Origin: Zygnema circumcarinatum
Taxonomy: Eukaryota > Streptophyta > Zygnematophyceae > Zygnematales > Zygnemataceae
Assembly: GCA_037447605.1 (NCBI GenBank)
Contig: CM074808.1
Location: forward strand, 3,396,900 to 3,460,899
Length of the DNA: 64,000 bases
Reading direction: 5' to 3'
Positions 9,447 to 22,226 of the stretch are shown here, piece by piece. Under the pieces are notes generated by a model that worked only from the letters and a program-made list of their open reading frames with translations, did no database searches and was not told where the DNA came from. Numbering within the stretch: position 1 is the stretch's first letter; every line of letters begins with the position of its first letter. Made by a program: the position numbers and the translations under genes.

Positions 9447-12400
9447 CTAAAGTTGCCAGTCAATTGGAGTTTTCTCCATGTCGACCAGGAGGGCATTTGC
9501 CTTTGAGAAGTGCCTGCACACACGGTCGTTGTCACCCACTTCATTAGTGTCGGAAGTTCCATGGGGAATGCACAAGAACACGCTCTGTACAAAGTTTCCT
9601 TTGTTGGTTTACAGGCTCAACACATGCAGACCATTGTAGATTATTCTTATCAACTCAGAAACTATTACAGGCTGATTCGACAGCCGGGAATAGTGGAATA
9701 TTATGGGAGTGATCGTGAGATCAATGCCAAATCCAATTGCGATCGGAAGAAAGGAGAGTGAGCTAAGCTATACGATCGAGTACGTTGAAGATTTCCACGA
9801 AAGTGCAAAGACCTTCCGATGGAATGATGGCATGTCAAACACAAAGGCGTTTGAGGGCAAGGAGGTGAGCGGAACAGAGGAGAGAGGAGGGCGGGGAGAG
9901 CGAAAGATTAGACACTTACTTGCAACCAATGAAGCCCCGATGTGCAGAGAGACCTGACGGATGCGGTGCTTTCAAAATGTGATGGAGACTTGGACTGATC
10001 ATCCTGTTCACAGCGCAAATCTAGTTGTTCAGTCATCTCATGGAACGATACAACTTGTAGCAATGCTCTCATCTTGCTTCAAATCCATCATGGAAGGACC
10101 CTTACAACAACTTAAACCACCACTAAGGAGTTAATATCTCCTTGATGGTAGATTGCCTTAGGACCATGACTCTGGAGGATGCATGCGAAGGAAATATTTT
10201 CGCATGTTAAACATGAGAATGAGAAACGAACAATATTGTGAACTGAAAAGAGTTGAACGGCTTGGGGGGTCAGAGAAATGAGCACCTGCACTTTTCCTGG
10301 GCATGAGCTCCCCATAGCAAAAAGATGACACCCTTTTGACGCTGTACGAGCGCCCTAATCACGGCGTCAGTGAAGGGTTCCCACCCCTTCCTCGCATGCG
10401 AGTTTGCCTGATGAGCCCTCACTGCCATCATGTAATTCAAAGCCTCTCATGAGTTCTAGAATAAGGTGAAATCGGAAATTAATTGCTTGAGATCATCTCT
10501 GAGCCAAGAGGAATATTTACAAAACTAGCCTGCGATTATTGGTATGGTTCACCTCAGTCTGTTTCCTTTGGAAAGCAGGCACGAATAATGCCTTATCGAA
10601 CCAATGAAGAATATCACAATGGCTCACGTAGGACAATGCGTGAAGGATTCTTGAACCTTTTACAAAAGCATCGATTTTGAAGCTTACCAGTGAGTACAGA
10701 GTTGAGCAGCAGCACACCCTGGCGGAAAAGTAGACACATAGAAAGGGATTAGACAACTTCATCATTTGATTGCTATTGACCCAAACACTGTTCTGACAAT
10801 AAGATGCTTGAACGCCCAGTGAATTGTAAACCTCTAAGGTTCCGTGAACTTGAACAAGGCTGCACTTAGTTTGCTTGTTTTGAAGTACGCTAGGGACTGA
10901 ACACCGACCAAAGTTTGTTGTTTTTAGTCTGATAAATGTAATGATGGTCGGTAGAGAGGCAGAGAAAGTACCTGTGCTGCCCACTTCTCCAGATTCCCGT
11001 GTTCGGGAATAGAGCAACCCACATCCGCGTTGATCTCGCGATAAATGTTTTGAAGAGAGGATGGACGCTTGAGGCCTTCTGGAACAGAAAAGCTGAGGCC
11101 CATTGCTTGACCTGGACCATGATAAGGATCCTGCATTGGCAAAGCTGCACAGCTTGTCAGGATAGAACGATGCACCGGTTTTATGTTTCGATCATGCTAA
11201 TTGACTTAAATTGAAGTTAACGATGTGATCAAAACCTTACGAAATCCTGCTTTTCAGACATGACTGTATTTTGCTTGGCACCTAGTACTGTCAACGTAGG
11301 CCTTGTAGCTGCTAGGCTGGCTGGGCGAAACAATTTTGCCGGTAGAAACATTTTGTCTCTGTGGATCAAGCCCCTATCGGTCCTGGGTGCTGTGATAAAT
11401 CATTAAACTTTCGAAGAGGTCCAACTTTTCCACCTTCTGAATTAATTAATTCCCCATGGTAGACAAGTGAAGCGTTTGGATTGCTGATGCATACCTGTCC
11501 AATTATTACCAACTTCACTTGATCGAAGGGGCACGAATTGAGAGCCCTAAATATGTGTTGCGGCGGGGGGTAAACGGGGACCTTTCCAGAAGACTCCTGT
11601 GAAAGGAATTTCTGCAACTGTTGTGCATATGCCTTTCTTAGTTCTCCAGGCAATGCATCCTGCCAGCTTTTCTCCACCAGCAGGTCCTCAAGCTCCGGAA
11701 AAGTCAAGCCCTTCTCTGCAATGACACAAAAAGTCAGCTATGAGACGGTTGTAAAAAAGGGTTGCCACAAGCCCAAGGACAGAGCAGTCCAAATGGAGTA
11801 ATTTGTAGCTGACCTAGGAAAAAATAAAAATGCACCTTCATATGTGATCGAAAGGAGTGAATTCAAGTGAGTACAGTTTCCGAGTATAAACGTAAGAGTG
11901 GCAAGGAAACTCATGATTTTGTGAAAATGAAGAAGAAACTCTGTCAAACGTAGCAGCATCAGAAGGCCCTTTCAAGCTAATTTTCACACACGAAAAAAAT
12001 GACCACCAATAAGTGATAAAGGTGCTTCTTGCCTTTACACTGTGCCACTCGTGCTTCACAGATTCGGATTGTTTGTCGCCCAATTGCCAGTGCTCTGTTA
12101 ACTTCACATCTGACTCTCTGATGCAGATTCAAACTCTGAGGAGCGTCGCTGCAGCTGTCAGCGCTAGTGGGGTCTCCATGTTCAGGTTTTGTTGGACTGC
12201 ATTCACACACTCTGGGCCCCAGCTGAGATGCCCTGCAGCTGGCAAACTATATGCATGTCACGCATCAAAAGTTTGCTCCCCTCAATACTGATTTTGCATC
12301 CAGGTTTTACTTTGTTTGATGGCTCGAAAAACAATGAGTTGCGAAATAATGATTCCAGGAAGTTCCTCCATCCTATCAAGAAGAAAACCGTGAACGACCA

Positions 12401-13065
12401 TGACAACGCTCCACGTCTACATTGTAAGGCGTCCCACTTATAATTCATGTCACCACATGATGGAAAGAGTAGAGACGAAAGGGATACAAACATGCACCTC
12501 GATGGAGGATCAACTGCGCCGTTTGCAAATTCCGACAAACTCGTGTTCTTCCGGGTTCTCTTTCCTGAATCGACTCTTTCAGTGCAGGCGTGTAGATTAT
12601 TTTTGTGTTTCGTCAATAAGTCTATCGACTCTCCATCTGACAAGTTCAGATGAAAAAGCCAGAGCTTACAAAAGGAGCTTCATGGAAGCCTAAACGCTTT
12701 TAACCCAACAAGCAGAACCAGCAGGAGAGTTTTCCGCGGATGGAATCTTTTTAATGACAATGAAGCACCTCCTCCACTTGCTATTGAATTCATAAGCGCT
12801 TTGATGGAAGAGAAATGGTTGAAATGTCAAGGCTTCTTCTAAAAAATGCATGGGAGCGACTATTCGAGACATCGAGAGTTTGAGGGTTTTCTCCGAAACT
12901 TTAGACACGGAAAACTTCCTTACCTTTCGTGCCTGCAGCCAACACTTCTGTTTCCCGACTTGTTGTGGCGTCAGATTCAATACGAGTAACTGCAATAGCT
13001 GCTCCGGTGTTCACACGGAACTTTTTGGGAGCTTGGTTGAGGAATGTGAGAGATTGCTGTCTCAT
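9447..13065 (-). CDS. UNG: uracil-DNA glycosylase, nuclear type (family 1)
   Basis: Removes uracil from DNA as the first step of base-excision repair. Nine exons close in phase: 13065-12924, 12636-12498, 12196-12033, 11715-11495, 11130-10972, 10718-10688 (31 bp), 10421-10286, 10003-9920 and 9513-9447, encoding 380 residues. The catalytic core has all family motifs: water-activating VIIGQ / [17 protein letters not shown] (split by an intron), [20 protein letters not shown], and the leucine-loop motif [11 protein letters not shown]. It ends [15 protein letters not shown]. The N-terminal 130 residues are family-variable and begin [17 protein letters not shown], reminiscent of the PCNA-binding N-terminus of nuclear UNG. 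Intron 3 needs a GC donor (AAAG/GCAAG at 12032), because the nearby GT would create a stop. Confidence 0.96.
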
Positions 13066-14138
13066 TCTGTTCTTCGGAGGGTGTCAACGAATGATTCAGT
13101 AACTTGATAGGTCTGATAAATATTCACTGGTATATCCAAAATCTGAGTGGCATATGAAAGGTTGACCAAAATACCAGTTGCATCTGCTACGCTCAAGTTG
13201 CAAATTTGCACCAATATGTCACAAAAACATCGTATCCTGGTCGCCTTCAGCTCCAGAAATCACTCCAAAACTAGAACTCCAACCTTTGACACAGAAGGCC
13301 AGATCTTTTCAGTCAGTAAAGACTAACAATGCTAAGGCTCCGGGTTTCAGCCAAGATTTCCTTGTCGCACGCCAGAGTTCAATACGGTCCTCCAAAACGA
13401 GCACGAGCATTGATTCACATAATGCGACATCTGCAGCGCTACGAACGCATCACCTGCCCTCCCCTCCTCCTGCCTCCCCTCCGCCCCTCTCCTCCTGAAA
13501 GCAGGCAGGCTCTGTCTGGGCTTGGCAGAAACTTGGACAGTTTTGCTCATGCACACACTCGAAAAGTGGCGCTGGCGGGAAACACCGTCCGTACATTTTG
13601 TCCTTGCGTACAAGCACCGTACAAAAGTTTCCATGATCCGTTTGATCAGTTGTACGAATATGTACGAAATGCACACTCCATGTCAGAAATTTGAGAAATT
13701 AAGAAAGGTCGCAGAAGTACGAAACTGGCCGCATGGAACGGCCATGGCGAGGGCTGCCTGCCAGCGCGGCAGCGTGTCCCCGTCCCTGCTGGCGCCACGT
13801 GGCGGCCGGCGCCCGTCTCCCTCTGCTCCCCCTCTCCCCCTCTCTCCCTCGCCCCCTTCTCCCTCTCAGCTCTGCTCCGCCATTCCCTTCCTCCCTCTTT
13901 TTTGACCTAAAAGGGTTACAGCTGCTGTGAGGAAGCTTGTGGGTAGGAAGCGGAGGAGGAGAGGCTCGCTTGCGTGCGTAGTCTGTACTTGTTTTGGAGA
14001 GCAGGTGGAGGGAGGGAGGGCAAGGCGGTGGAACCGTAAGGGGAGGGAAGGAGGTGGGAGGGCTCGCTTGAAAGGCAGGGAGTTTTGGAGAGGCCCAGGG
14101 AAGGGTTGCGAGGGAGTGAGGGAAAGGGTGCAAGGGCA
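13066..14138. promoter_or_regulatory. shared upstream region of UNG and ENOD93-like genes
   Basis: Divergent genes face away from this 1.07 kb. It holds SBP-box-like sites (TTGCGTACAAG at about 13604 and ACCGTACAA at about 13617) and an exact GCCACGTGGC (13794-13803), plus pyrimidine-rich leader sequence from 13805. Open frames in it look random. Confidence 0.55.
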
Positions 14139-15789
14139 ATGGCGGAGGCTGGGATATCGTCTGCTCTGCCTAAGGAAGGGACGCTCAGTGCAGAAAACTA
14201 CCGGAAGATGAAAGCGAAGGAGTGTGTGAATGGTATGTCTGAGCTCCTTCTGCATATGATGCTTGAAAGAATGAAGGGCAGGAAATGAACGAGGTGGTTC
14301 ACCATTGGCCATTTTTTGGGGTTTGTTGGTGCTTTTGGGGTTGTTTTGAGGATCTGGCAGCATTTGAAGCGCGTACTGGAATGATGCTCTCGTAGTGGAA
14401 TTTTATTAAATTGGAGCCATGCAATCAATGCAGGGACTATTGTCCATTCCATTGGTGAACTCTCGGGTTTCCGTGTTAAAGCAGAAGCTTGAAATAGTAT
14501 TCACTTTGGTCCACACGTAATCTTGTCTTGTTCTCGGCGAGTTCTCTCCTCCCCTTGTAGAATTCCGAAAATGTCATGGTTCATTCCTCGCCACTTCCAG
14601 TTTCTTGATTTTGTCTAGTCAATCACAAATTTTCTCCTTTTCCTTTGTGCAAAGGTGTGGTTTCGTGGGACGTGAATAAAACGTCATGCCTGTTATGCCG
14701 GAGATTATTTTTCGTTTGTACTTGCTATTGTGTATTTACTTCTGTTCTTTAGTTTTCTTTGGTTTGTGTTCGTTTGCTAACATTTTTAAAGGGGATTGGA
14801 GGGTGCTTTATAAACAGCTGGAGTTGCTGCAGGGACGCGGGCGGCAATTATTGGAGCTATCGCCTTCGCTATTCCCACGGTAGGGATTTTTGTTTTTTCA
14901 TCCTCATCTAGGAAATGTAGTAATGTAAGATAACCTCAAACTTCACTGTACCTTTCACTGGTAGTGGAAGATTTCTGTCAAGCCTCAAACGAAGTCGAAT
15001 GTTTGTCTGTCTGCACATTTTTTTCGTTATGACTAGTTTTTGGTTTTCCCCAAGTTTTCAGTGCACGCACGGGTTGGAATTTTTTACTGAATTTGAAGTG
15101 GTTTAAGCTGAATGTGGGCTAAACAGCCTATACCTGGACCTCGCTGATGAAATTAAGAAGTTGAGGATCTTATTTCTTTTTCTACTTTTTTTAAACTCCT
15201 TGACCTGTTGAACAAACAGAATACTCTTCTTGTAGATCTTTGTTAGTGCCACAACTGATGTAATTCAAGCCTGTGAATACAAAGTGTATTGCTTCATCTA
15301 GACGTCCTCTCAAGCCTCCGAAGTAGCGACCTTTTCTAGTGGGGTGTGAATGGTCAGTTATTTACAATTGTCGGCAAAGGCAGTTCATTTCGTAATCTTC
15401 AAATTTGATCAGAGATTCGCAGATAATGTGCGGACTTCGTGACAAAGAATCGTAAAGCAGCAAAAAGTAACCCCTCTTTTTTATGCAGCTGGTGGGAGTC
15501 CGCACCATTCCATGGGCAAAGGCCAATCTCAATTACACGGCGCAGTCGCTCATCATCAGCGCAGGTGAGGACACCTCTTGGATGCGCTTTGCAAGGTTAT
15601 AGAATGTCTCATAAAGCTCTCAAGTTCTGAAGTAGAGAAAAGGAGTATGTCACAGTTCCGTTTTCCCTGTTCTTTGCAGGGTCGATTGCACCCTATTTCA
15701 TTGTCTCGGAGCACACCATCATGGAATGCACAAAGGCCACTTCGTGGGCCGACATCGAGGCTAGAAGGGCTGGGAAATCCCAGGACTGA
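14139..15789 (+). CDS. early nodulin-93 (ENOD93)-like small membrane protein
   Basis: Four exons close in phase: 14139-14232, 14833-14879 (47 bp), 15489-15564 and 15680-15789, encoding 108 residues. The pattern AAIIGAIAFAIPTLVGVR-TIPWAKANLNYTAQSLIIS-APYFIVSEHTI is the ENOD93 family signature, with two membrane segments separated by the conserved IPWAKANLN block. ENOD93 proteins were first found in nodules, but they are widespread in plants and are linked to mitochondria and nitrogen use in the literature. The N-terminal extension (MAEAGISSALPKEGTLS) and the C-terminal SWADIEARRAGKSQD differ from the seed-plant forms I remember. It is divergent from UNG. Confidence 0.9.
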
Positions 15790-16288
15790 GCAGGACCTTT
15801 TGTTTTTGTTTGCTTCGTTCTGACGGTTTTTAGGGTCTGGAGAGCCTCCAAATGGAGGTTAAAGTTCTTAGTCCTTTTCTAAAGAAAGATGGAAAACACT
15901 GAATTAGAGTTTTTCCTCGTTTGGCCAAAAAACCTTTAGAAGTGAGTATATATGAAGCTCCATGTGACTGTACAGTCTCCACCGTCCGTTACAATCAAGT
16001 GAGATCGTTTGTTCTGCTCTCAGAGTAACAATCTCGGCATATCCAATTCAATAAATCCAATTTCTGGATTACCAATAGTGTAAGAAGTCAAAATTGATTC
16101 ATCGTCGTGTTTGGAACAAATTGCTAAATTTTCTAAAGTCGGTTTACATCTCTCTGCAAGCTGACTTGAAGCCCTCTTTTGATCGCCCCTCGAGATCTTG
16201 CAACTTGCGAAAGGGGAAGACCCCTCTTAGCTTCAGCGTTAGCTTTCGCCAGCGAAACCTGAAACCTCCAAAACCCTATTTGGTCACG
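15790..16288. other. short convergent intergenic region
   Basis: Lies between the 3' ends of the ENOD93-like gene (plus) and the prefoldin 3 gene (minus). AT-rich; nothing beyond expected 3' untranslated sequence. Confidence 0.5.
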
Positions 16289-18318
16289 TCACGCCGTGAC
16301 CGGCACCTCCACCTGCTTCTTCAGTCTCCGCTGGGCAACGTCCCAATTGAAAATTCTGGCAATTGTAACCTGCAGACGCGGCATGAAAAAAAAGCATCAC
16401 TGAACACAGATCCACAAAAAGACCCTAAATGGCGAGCCCTATAGTTAACCCTAAGATTCCCTCTGTTCACTGCATCACTTCAGCTGCAAAACAAATCGAC
16501 TTCCAAATTGAAGAATCCCACCCCCAGTGGCTCTTCCCTTCTCATGCTTATTCTACGGGTCTGACAGTTGAGCTGGTGCAATGAAGAAACTTTCAACACA
16601 TAGAACGCCCTTCATGTACTCATCGAAGTCAAGTTACAGACCTCGGTAATGTTGATCTGGTCGCGCAAAAATAGGACGTCGGACTGCAAAGTTCTCAGAC
16701 TGCTTTCTGCAGCTTCAGCACTGCGCAATAACAGAGCTACTGCCTGAATCACCGGAAACCCTAAAAACGTTTTGTAAGAACATGTGCATATGCAGGCCAG
16801 GAAGTGAATGACTGATGCAAAGATAGCGAAAGCGAGGCAGAAGTATTTGGCCCGATAGACTTACCTCTTCTAATGGGTATTCCAACATCACATTTGCCCC
16901 GAGCCAAAGGCCAACGGAACTCGCATCCTTCACTGCGGCTTGAGCATAGATCCCCTCCGTAACCTCAAAGTCCACTACCGTCTCCTGCAGGCAAGTACCA
17001 ATTACAGTGTATGGACACTATACTCTCAGAAATGTTTGAGCTTGAGAAAAGGTTGAGGAGGAACACTGCTCAGGGCACGTGAAACGGAGGTGTAGATCAG
17101 AATCAAGCAGTTGATGTTCGTGATTTTGGGAGAAGGATGGGGGGAGAGAGAGGAAGGCAGAAAGAGAGACAGGGTGAGGACGGGGGGGGGGGGGAGGGGG
17201 AGAGAGGGAGAGAGAGGGAGAGAGAGGGAGAGAGAGGGAGAGAGAGCCGGTTTCCCAGATTTCGTCTACACACCTCTCCTAAGCCTGTCCTGGATAGCAA
17301 GCTTCGCACTATTTCCAATGATTTCTTGATGTCCGGCATTTTTAACTGCACAAGCGCCCATTCAAATTCCCATTCGAAAACCACAGAAGTATATGCGTAC
17401 ATGATGTAAATCAATAGATTCAACTGAGGAATACGCATAAATGACATTGTTCACGCTAGAAAGCAAAAGAGACTTTCATCCCACACGTGAAATAGAACTA
17501 CATTAAGCCAAAATATTCTTTACTATCGCAGTTCAACTGGAACTTAAACGGAAGCCCATTCACCCATATCTCAGACAGCTCGTCGTAAGGGTTACCGGGA
17601 CAATTGAAATACGTCGGACCAAACGTTTCTGTCAATCAAATATTCAATGGGCAGCCAACATAGACATACCTGAACGTCCCTTTTTTGTGCCAACAACCGA
17701 GTTTCAACGAGCTTATATTGCTGCAACCTGCAGCGCAGGAAAAACATATCTTTGGTAAATGCACATTCTGCTTAAGTGCGATAGTCAGATTTTCTCATAT
17801 GCACGTGATTCAAGTCAATGTGAAAGAAATTCGCTAAACCCCAAAGCCATGGAAAATGATCGCATTAAAGTATCTTAAGAGTATAGTGTGCCCATCTAAA
17901 TCGGCCCAACAAAATAAACTTTTCCTCTGCTTCGCCTTTCAAACCACAGCCGGGTTGACCTAAAATTCATGCCAAAATGGAGTCTAGGCTTTGGAAGATA
18001 GCACCGGTAGTTTAAGGTCTCTGGCTACCTTCAAAGTTAACGTTAGGCACGTTATAGTTCAATACACCTATTTAAATACAGACGCATGCATGGATGCATG
18101 TTCGAATGCATGCTTAAAAATGCATACATGTGCGGACCATACATTGAGTTTGAACATCCTCTCTAGCTCTCAACGTACTGCTCGGTCAGTAGACGGATGA
18201 CAGAATCCGCATCTCTTCCTGCCAGAAAGCTTTCCACATTTTCTACGAATTGAGCGGTGGGAATTTCCTGCTTCTGCGAAGCCACTGAAGCTTCCACGGC
18301 CTCCGCCATGCTGGCCAT
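16289..18318 (-). CDS. PFD3: prefoldin subunit 3
   Basis: An alpha-type subunit of the hexameric prefoldin chaperone that delivers unfolded actin and tubulin to the CCT chaperonin. Six exons close in phase: 18318-18179, 17727-17670, 17345-17274, 16984-16865, 16743-16642 and 16369-16289, encoding 190 residues, the usual family length. It begins [20 protein letters not shown], followed by [12 protein letters not shown]. The N-terminal coiled coil is [19 protein letters not shown] / [19 protein letters not shown], the central beta-hairpin region is [19 protein letters not shown], and the C-terminal coiled coil is [14 protein letters not shown] / [20 protein letters not shown] second in-frame Met three codons in could also serve as start. 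Intron 3 contains a GA/CT tract (17130-17245). Confidence 0.96.
17130..17247. repeat. GA-rich microsatellite in prefoldin intron
   Basis: GGGAGAGA-type repeats with a run of 12 G near 17181, inside the intron between the 17345-17274 and 16984-16865 exons. Confidence 0.85.
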
Positions 18319-19253
18319 GGCGCCGCCTTTTTGAGTGGTTTTCAGAATCAGGGCCTCAGAGGAGTGAGGGATTCAGGAGGTGAGGATTTAGAGAGAGATG
18401 GTCAGTTTACTGGGCACGATGCAGCAAGGAGAAAAAGGAGACGAAAAATAAAAGAAAAAAAAAAGACGGGATGTGAGCAAAAATAGTGCTAGATTTGGCC
18501 ACTTTCTGTAGCAGAAATACAGCTACTTTGCGAAGATAAAAAATATTTGAAAATTTGAAGTGATATTTGTGCTGTCAGCGTGCATCACTTCCTTTCAGGG
18601 AAGCGAGCTTTCAGTGCGAAGTAGCTGCGCCCAAGAGAGGTACCGAAATGGTGATACTTACAGCCGAAATTCCGACCTGGAAATTTGCGTTCATGGACGG
18701 AAACCAAGTGTCTCCATGCGACCTGCGTGAAACGGTGGCTCTCGGTCGATCCATGCACAACAGTCCCGTTCACATCTAACGCTTCCAACATCACATAGAA
18801 TTGTGTCAAACTACTTCCACAACGGCCGAACATAGAAACGCAAGGCAAAAAAGTACGCCTCGCCCCCCTCAATCCCGAATCGGTATCCCGCTAAAGCTAA
18901 AAAACAGGCTTGACCAGCTCGTCCCCATTGACCATAATACTCATTTTAGACATATCCTCGCCACGACGGACTTGACCGAATCCTGGTGACCCTCGTGGCC
19001 AATTCCCCGCCAATCCGCCAGCGCCACGTGGCAGGGTCCCGCGATCCCCCCCGGCCCGCCCCCGCCCCGCCATTCGCCCCCCGATCGCGAAAAATCAATC
19101 GCGGCGCGCAGGGCTATCCGCTCCCTCTCCCACTTCCTCTCCCTCTCCCGCCGGCGGCTATATATCCCTCCGCCCTCGCCTGGCTCAGCAGCCCCGCCAC
19201 CTCTCCCTCTCCCTCTCCCTTCCTCGCTCTCTCTACTCCCTCATCCAGCAGCC
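18319..19253 (+). promoter_or_regulatory. LHCII gene 1 promoter and leader
   Basis: Between divergent prefoldin 3 and LHCII gene 1. A TATA box (TATATAT, 19159-19165) is 90 bp before the start codon, and an exact GCCACGTGGC lies at 19023-19032, about 135 bp before the TATA. The leader is CT-rich (19195-19250). G-box plus TATA is the usual layout of light-regulated antenna genes. Confidence 0.75.
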
Positions 19254-20018
19254 ATGGCCGCCCTCGTCGCAGCACCCGTCGTGGCCGGCTCCGCGTTCGC
19301 GGGCCGCACCGCGGAGTTGGGCCAGCAGGTGGGCAGCTCCAAGGCCCGCGTGAACATGACGAGCTGGTACGGCCCCGACCGCCCGCTCTTCCTGGGCCCG
19401 CTCTCCGCCGACCCCCCCTCGTACCTCAAGGGCGAGTACCCCGGCGACTACGGCTGGGACACCGCCGGCCTCTCCGCGGACCCCGAGAGCTTCGCCAAGA
19501 ACCGCGAGCTGGAGGTCATCCACGCGCGCTGGGCCATGCTGGGAGCCCTCGGCTGCCTCACCCCCGAGCTGCTCTCCAACAACGGCGTGAAGTTCGGCGA
19601 GGCCGTGTGGTTCAAGGCCGGCGCGCAGATCTTCGCTGACGGCGGCCTGGACTACCTCGGCAACCCCAGCCTCATCCACGCGCAGAGCATCCTCGCCATC
19701 CTCGGAACGCAGGTGCTGCTCATGGGCGCCGTGGAGGCCTACCGCGTGGGAGGGGGCCCCCTGGGAGAGGTCGAGGATCCCCTGTACCCCGGCGGCAGCT
19801 TCGACCCCCTGGGTCTGGCCGACGACCCCGAGACCTTCGCCGAGTTGAAGGTGAAGGAGATCAAGAACGGGCGCCTCGCCATGTTCTCCATGTTCGGCTT
19901 CTTCGTGCAGGCCATCGTCACCGGAAAGTCTCCCCTCCAGAACTTGTCCGACCACCTTGCTGACCCCGCCGTCAACAACGCATGGGCCTATGCCACCACC
20001 TTCACTCCCGGCCAGTAA
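19254..20018 (+). CDS. LHCB: LHCII chlorophyll a/b-binding protein, gene 1 (intronless)
   Basis: A light-harvesting antenna protein of photosystem II in the thylakoid, 254 residues, single exon. Residues 1-35 are an Ala-rich plastid transit peptide. The trimerisation motif WYGPDR is at about 38. Membrane helix B includes [17 protein letters not shown] with the Glu-Arg ion pair and His chlorophyll ligands. Helix C runs through [19 protein letters not shown]. Helix A is [18 protein letters not shown]. The amphipathic helix D region has LSDHLADP with its His ligand. The WYGPDR motif places it with the trimeric Lhcb1-3 group. It lacks the RRT N-terminus seen in genes 3-5. Its protein is identical to that of gene 2, 2.2 kb away in opposite orientation. 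Confidence 0.97.
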   Translation: MAALVAAPVVAGSAFAGRTAELGQQVGSSKARVNMTSWYGPDRPLFLGPLSADPPSYLKGEYPGDYGWDTAGLSADPESFAKNRELEVIHARWAMLGALGCLTPELLSNNGVKFGEAVWFKAGAQIFADGGLDYLGNPSLIHAQSILAILGTQVLLMGAVEAYRVGGGPLGEVEDPLYPGGSFDPLGLADDPETFAELKVKEIKNGRLAMFSMFGFFVQAIVTGKSPLQNLSDHLADPAVNNAWAYATTFTPGQ

Positions 20019-22226
20019 ATATGTGGGGTAGTGATAGGTAAAGTTTCCCATGCGGGATTTAGGTTCAGGACTGAGATCGCCTTCAAATGTTCATATCTAG
20101 GCTCGATTGGAGGTGGCTCGCTTGCTAGTCGCAAGAAGGTAAATTGTATCTAGATACGTTAGGAGTACATGCGATGTTCCAATGGATTGTAGTGCGTTTG
20201 AGGACTTGCAATCAACTATGGCTTCGCTCAAAGTTGTGCCGCGTGATTTCTGTATGGAATTGCCTCGTGCTGCTTCATGCCTGCATTATGATCGATGACA
20301 TCAATTATGCAACTTTATCTCATTGTCTCCCGTGGCAAGGACATTGGGGCCCCGAAACTGTCAATGCTTCTTATTTCATCGCTGCTCTCATGTCACCTGC
20401 ATGGTGCTTGTTCTACTGCTGTCTTCAATGCTCTTTTCTGTTGATATAGATAGCTCATCAAGGTTTGCGGTACTCAGTTCATGCGAGCGATATTACATAG
20501 TGCGACAAGGGGCTATCATAGTGCGACGCGAGGCGACATCGTTGTTTTACCTATGGATAGTTGGCGAGCAATGGCGTAATCTTTCTCAATCGGAGCATTC
20601 TCTGTATTGTTAAGATTTCAATGTCAGGTTATGTCCCTTGAGCTTCTCCTTTCTCGTCGAAGATAGAAAACCGGATCTGGGCTGAAAGAAGCCCATTCCG
20701 ATGGGAATTGAGCGTGGACTGAATGCGCGAGAAAATGCAGACTCAGTACTCCGCATAATGCAGATTTTTACTTTTGTGTGACGGCTTTGGCATTTGATGA
20801 CGAGAGAATAAATGGGTGTATATTCTAGGAATATTTAAGCGTCAAAAACGGAAAAGTATCAAATATGCATCAAGAGTCGAGGACACTTCAAAAAGGCCTT
20901 ATACTAATGCGGCACGCGAAGGAAGTTGATTCTTCCTAATGTATTAGTGATATGTCGATCGACCGCATTTAGAGCTTCATACTGAAGGAGTGTATGTGGC
21001 TTCAAGAATGGCGCACGGTTGCAGGTGCTGAAGGGGGGAGGTCGAACTGGTTTTCTGTTTCTAGTCAGTGTGCAGCGGAAGCAGTTTGACTGTTATTGAG
21101 AAGTGCAGGAGTGGCTAAGCTATCATAATTTTCAAGAATAAGAGGTGGACTCTTGCGGCGACAAGCAAAAAGGGTTTATTGCGCGCCTTTCTTTCGAAGT
21201 CGATTAAAAAAAAATAACCGCAAGTCTGATGTTACTGATTGACGTGACATGTCGTGTTCACATCTAGTCATTAGTGGGGAAACCCTTGCTAAGGAAAGCA
21301 CTTATGACGATTTTAGTCGATAGTAACGAATTGAAGTGAGCATACGCCCTTCCAAAATGTTGTTTGGGCTTCTTCCAGTCAGTAAGAATCATAAGATATT
21401 GTATTATAAATACGTAGTGTACTATGAGGCGTTAACCTTTTCACGCTTCGTCATTCACCCTTCAAAGGAAACATTTTCAAACGAGAAAAAAGTGAAAAGA
21501 GAAAATGTCATGTGTCAACTCTCCCTCCCCCTCCACTCACGTCTCTCTATCCTTGGCTTTCCCTCTACCTCTCCCCCTCCCTCTCCCTCTCCCTCTCCCC
21601 TTCTCCTTCCGCCCGGCCTCCACCGTCCTCCCACCCGCCACTTCTCTTTGTGGCGTAAGGGACTGAGTTGTGGGAGAGAGTCCCGCAAAACACGAGGGCA
21701 CGTAGGACTCTTCGTGCGTTCCGAGAAATTCCCTTGGTCCGAACTTGTACCCGCGACATCGATCCAGGTATTACATCTAAAAAGTGTATCAACCGTCGCA
21801 GTTAGTGACCGCCACTGGTTCTGAGCAAATCGCAGTTTTGCACTTCCCAACGTTAAGCTCGCCAAAGTTACAGCAACAGATGGCAGACATGAATAAGAAA
21901 GGAAGCGCAGTGTCATACGCTGAAGAACATAAGAGCAAAGATATTTCCACAACTACCGTCCCCAATACTTTCCGTAATCAACGCGACTTTCGAAAACGCT
22001 GAAAAGAGAAAGGCTCCCTGACAATTCATTTAATCCACCGCTTAAAGCAGTTGGACAAAGGGGACAACCGCCATTATTCAAACGTGACAGATTTTACGCG
22101 TCTAATTTTGTACGTCCTCTAGCAACAATAGTACATATCAACATAGAACTACTCAATGCACATTCCAGGCCTGAAATGAACAATGCCAAGCGCTGCAGCA
22201 ACTTGAATTACGTTAATTCCAGCTCT
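20019..22226. other. intergenic between convergent LHCII genes 1 and 2
   Basis: This 2.2 kb shows no conserved coding pattern. It contains a CT-rich stretch (about 21520-21610). Both LHCII genes end into it, so the flanks hold their 3' untranslated regions, which do not match each other. Confidence 0.5.

Noticed and set aside
19233-20051. 272-codon frame antisense to LHCII gene 1, with counterparts at 22176-23012, 25890-26384, 28647-29111 and 55391-55966
   Set aside because: Shadow frames kept open by the strong codon bias of the LHCII genes; no family resemblance.
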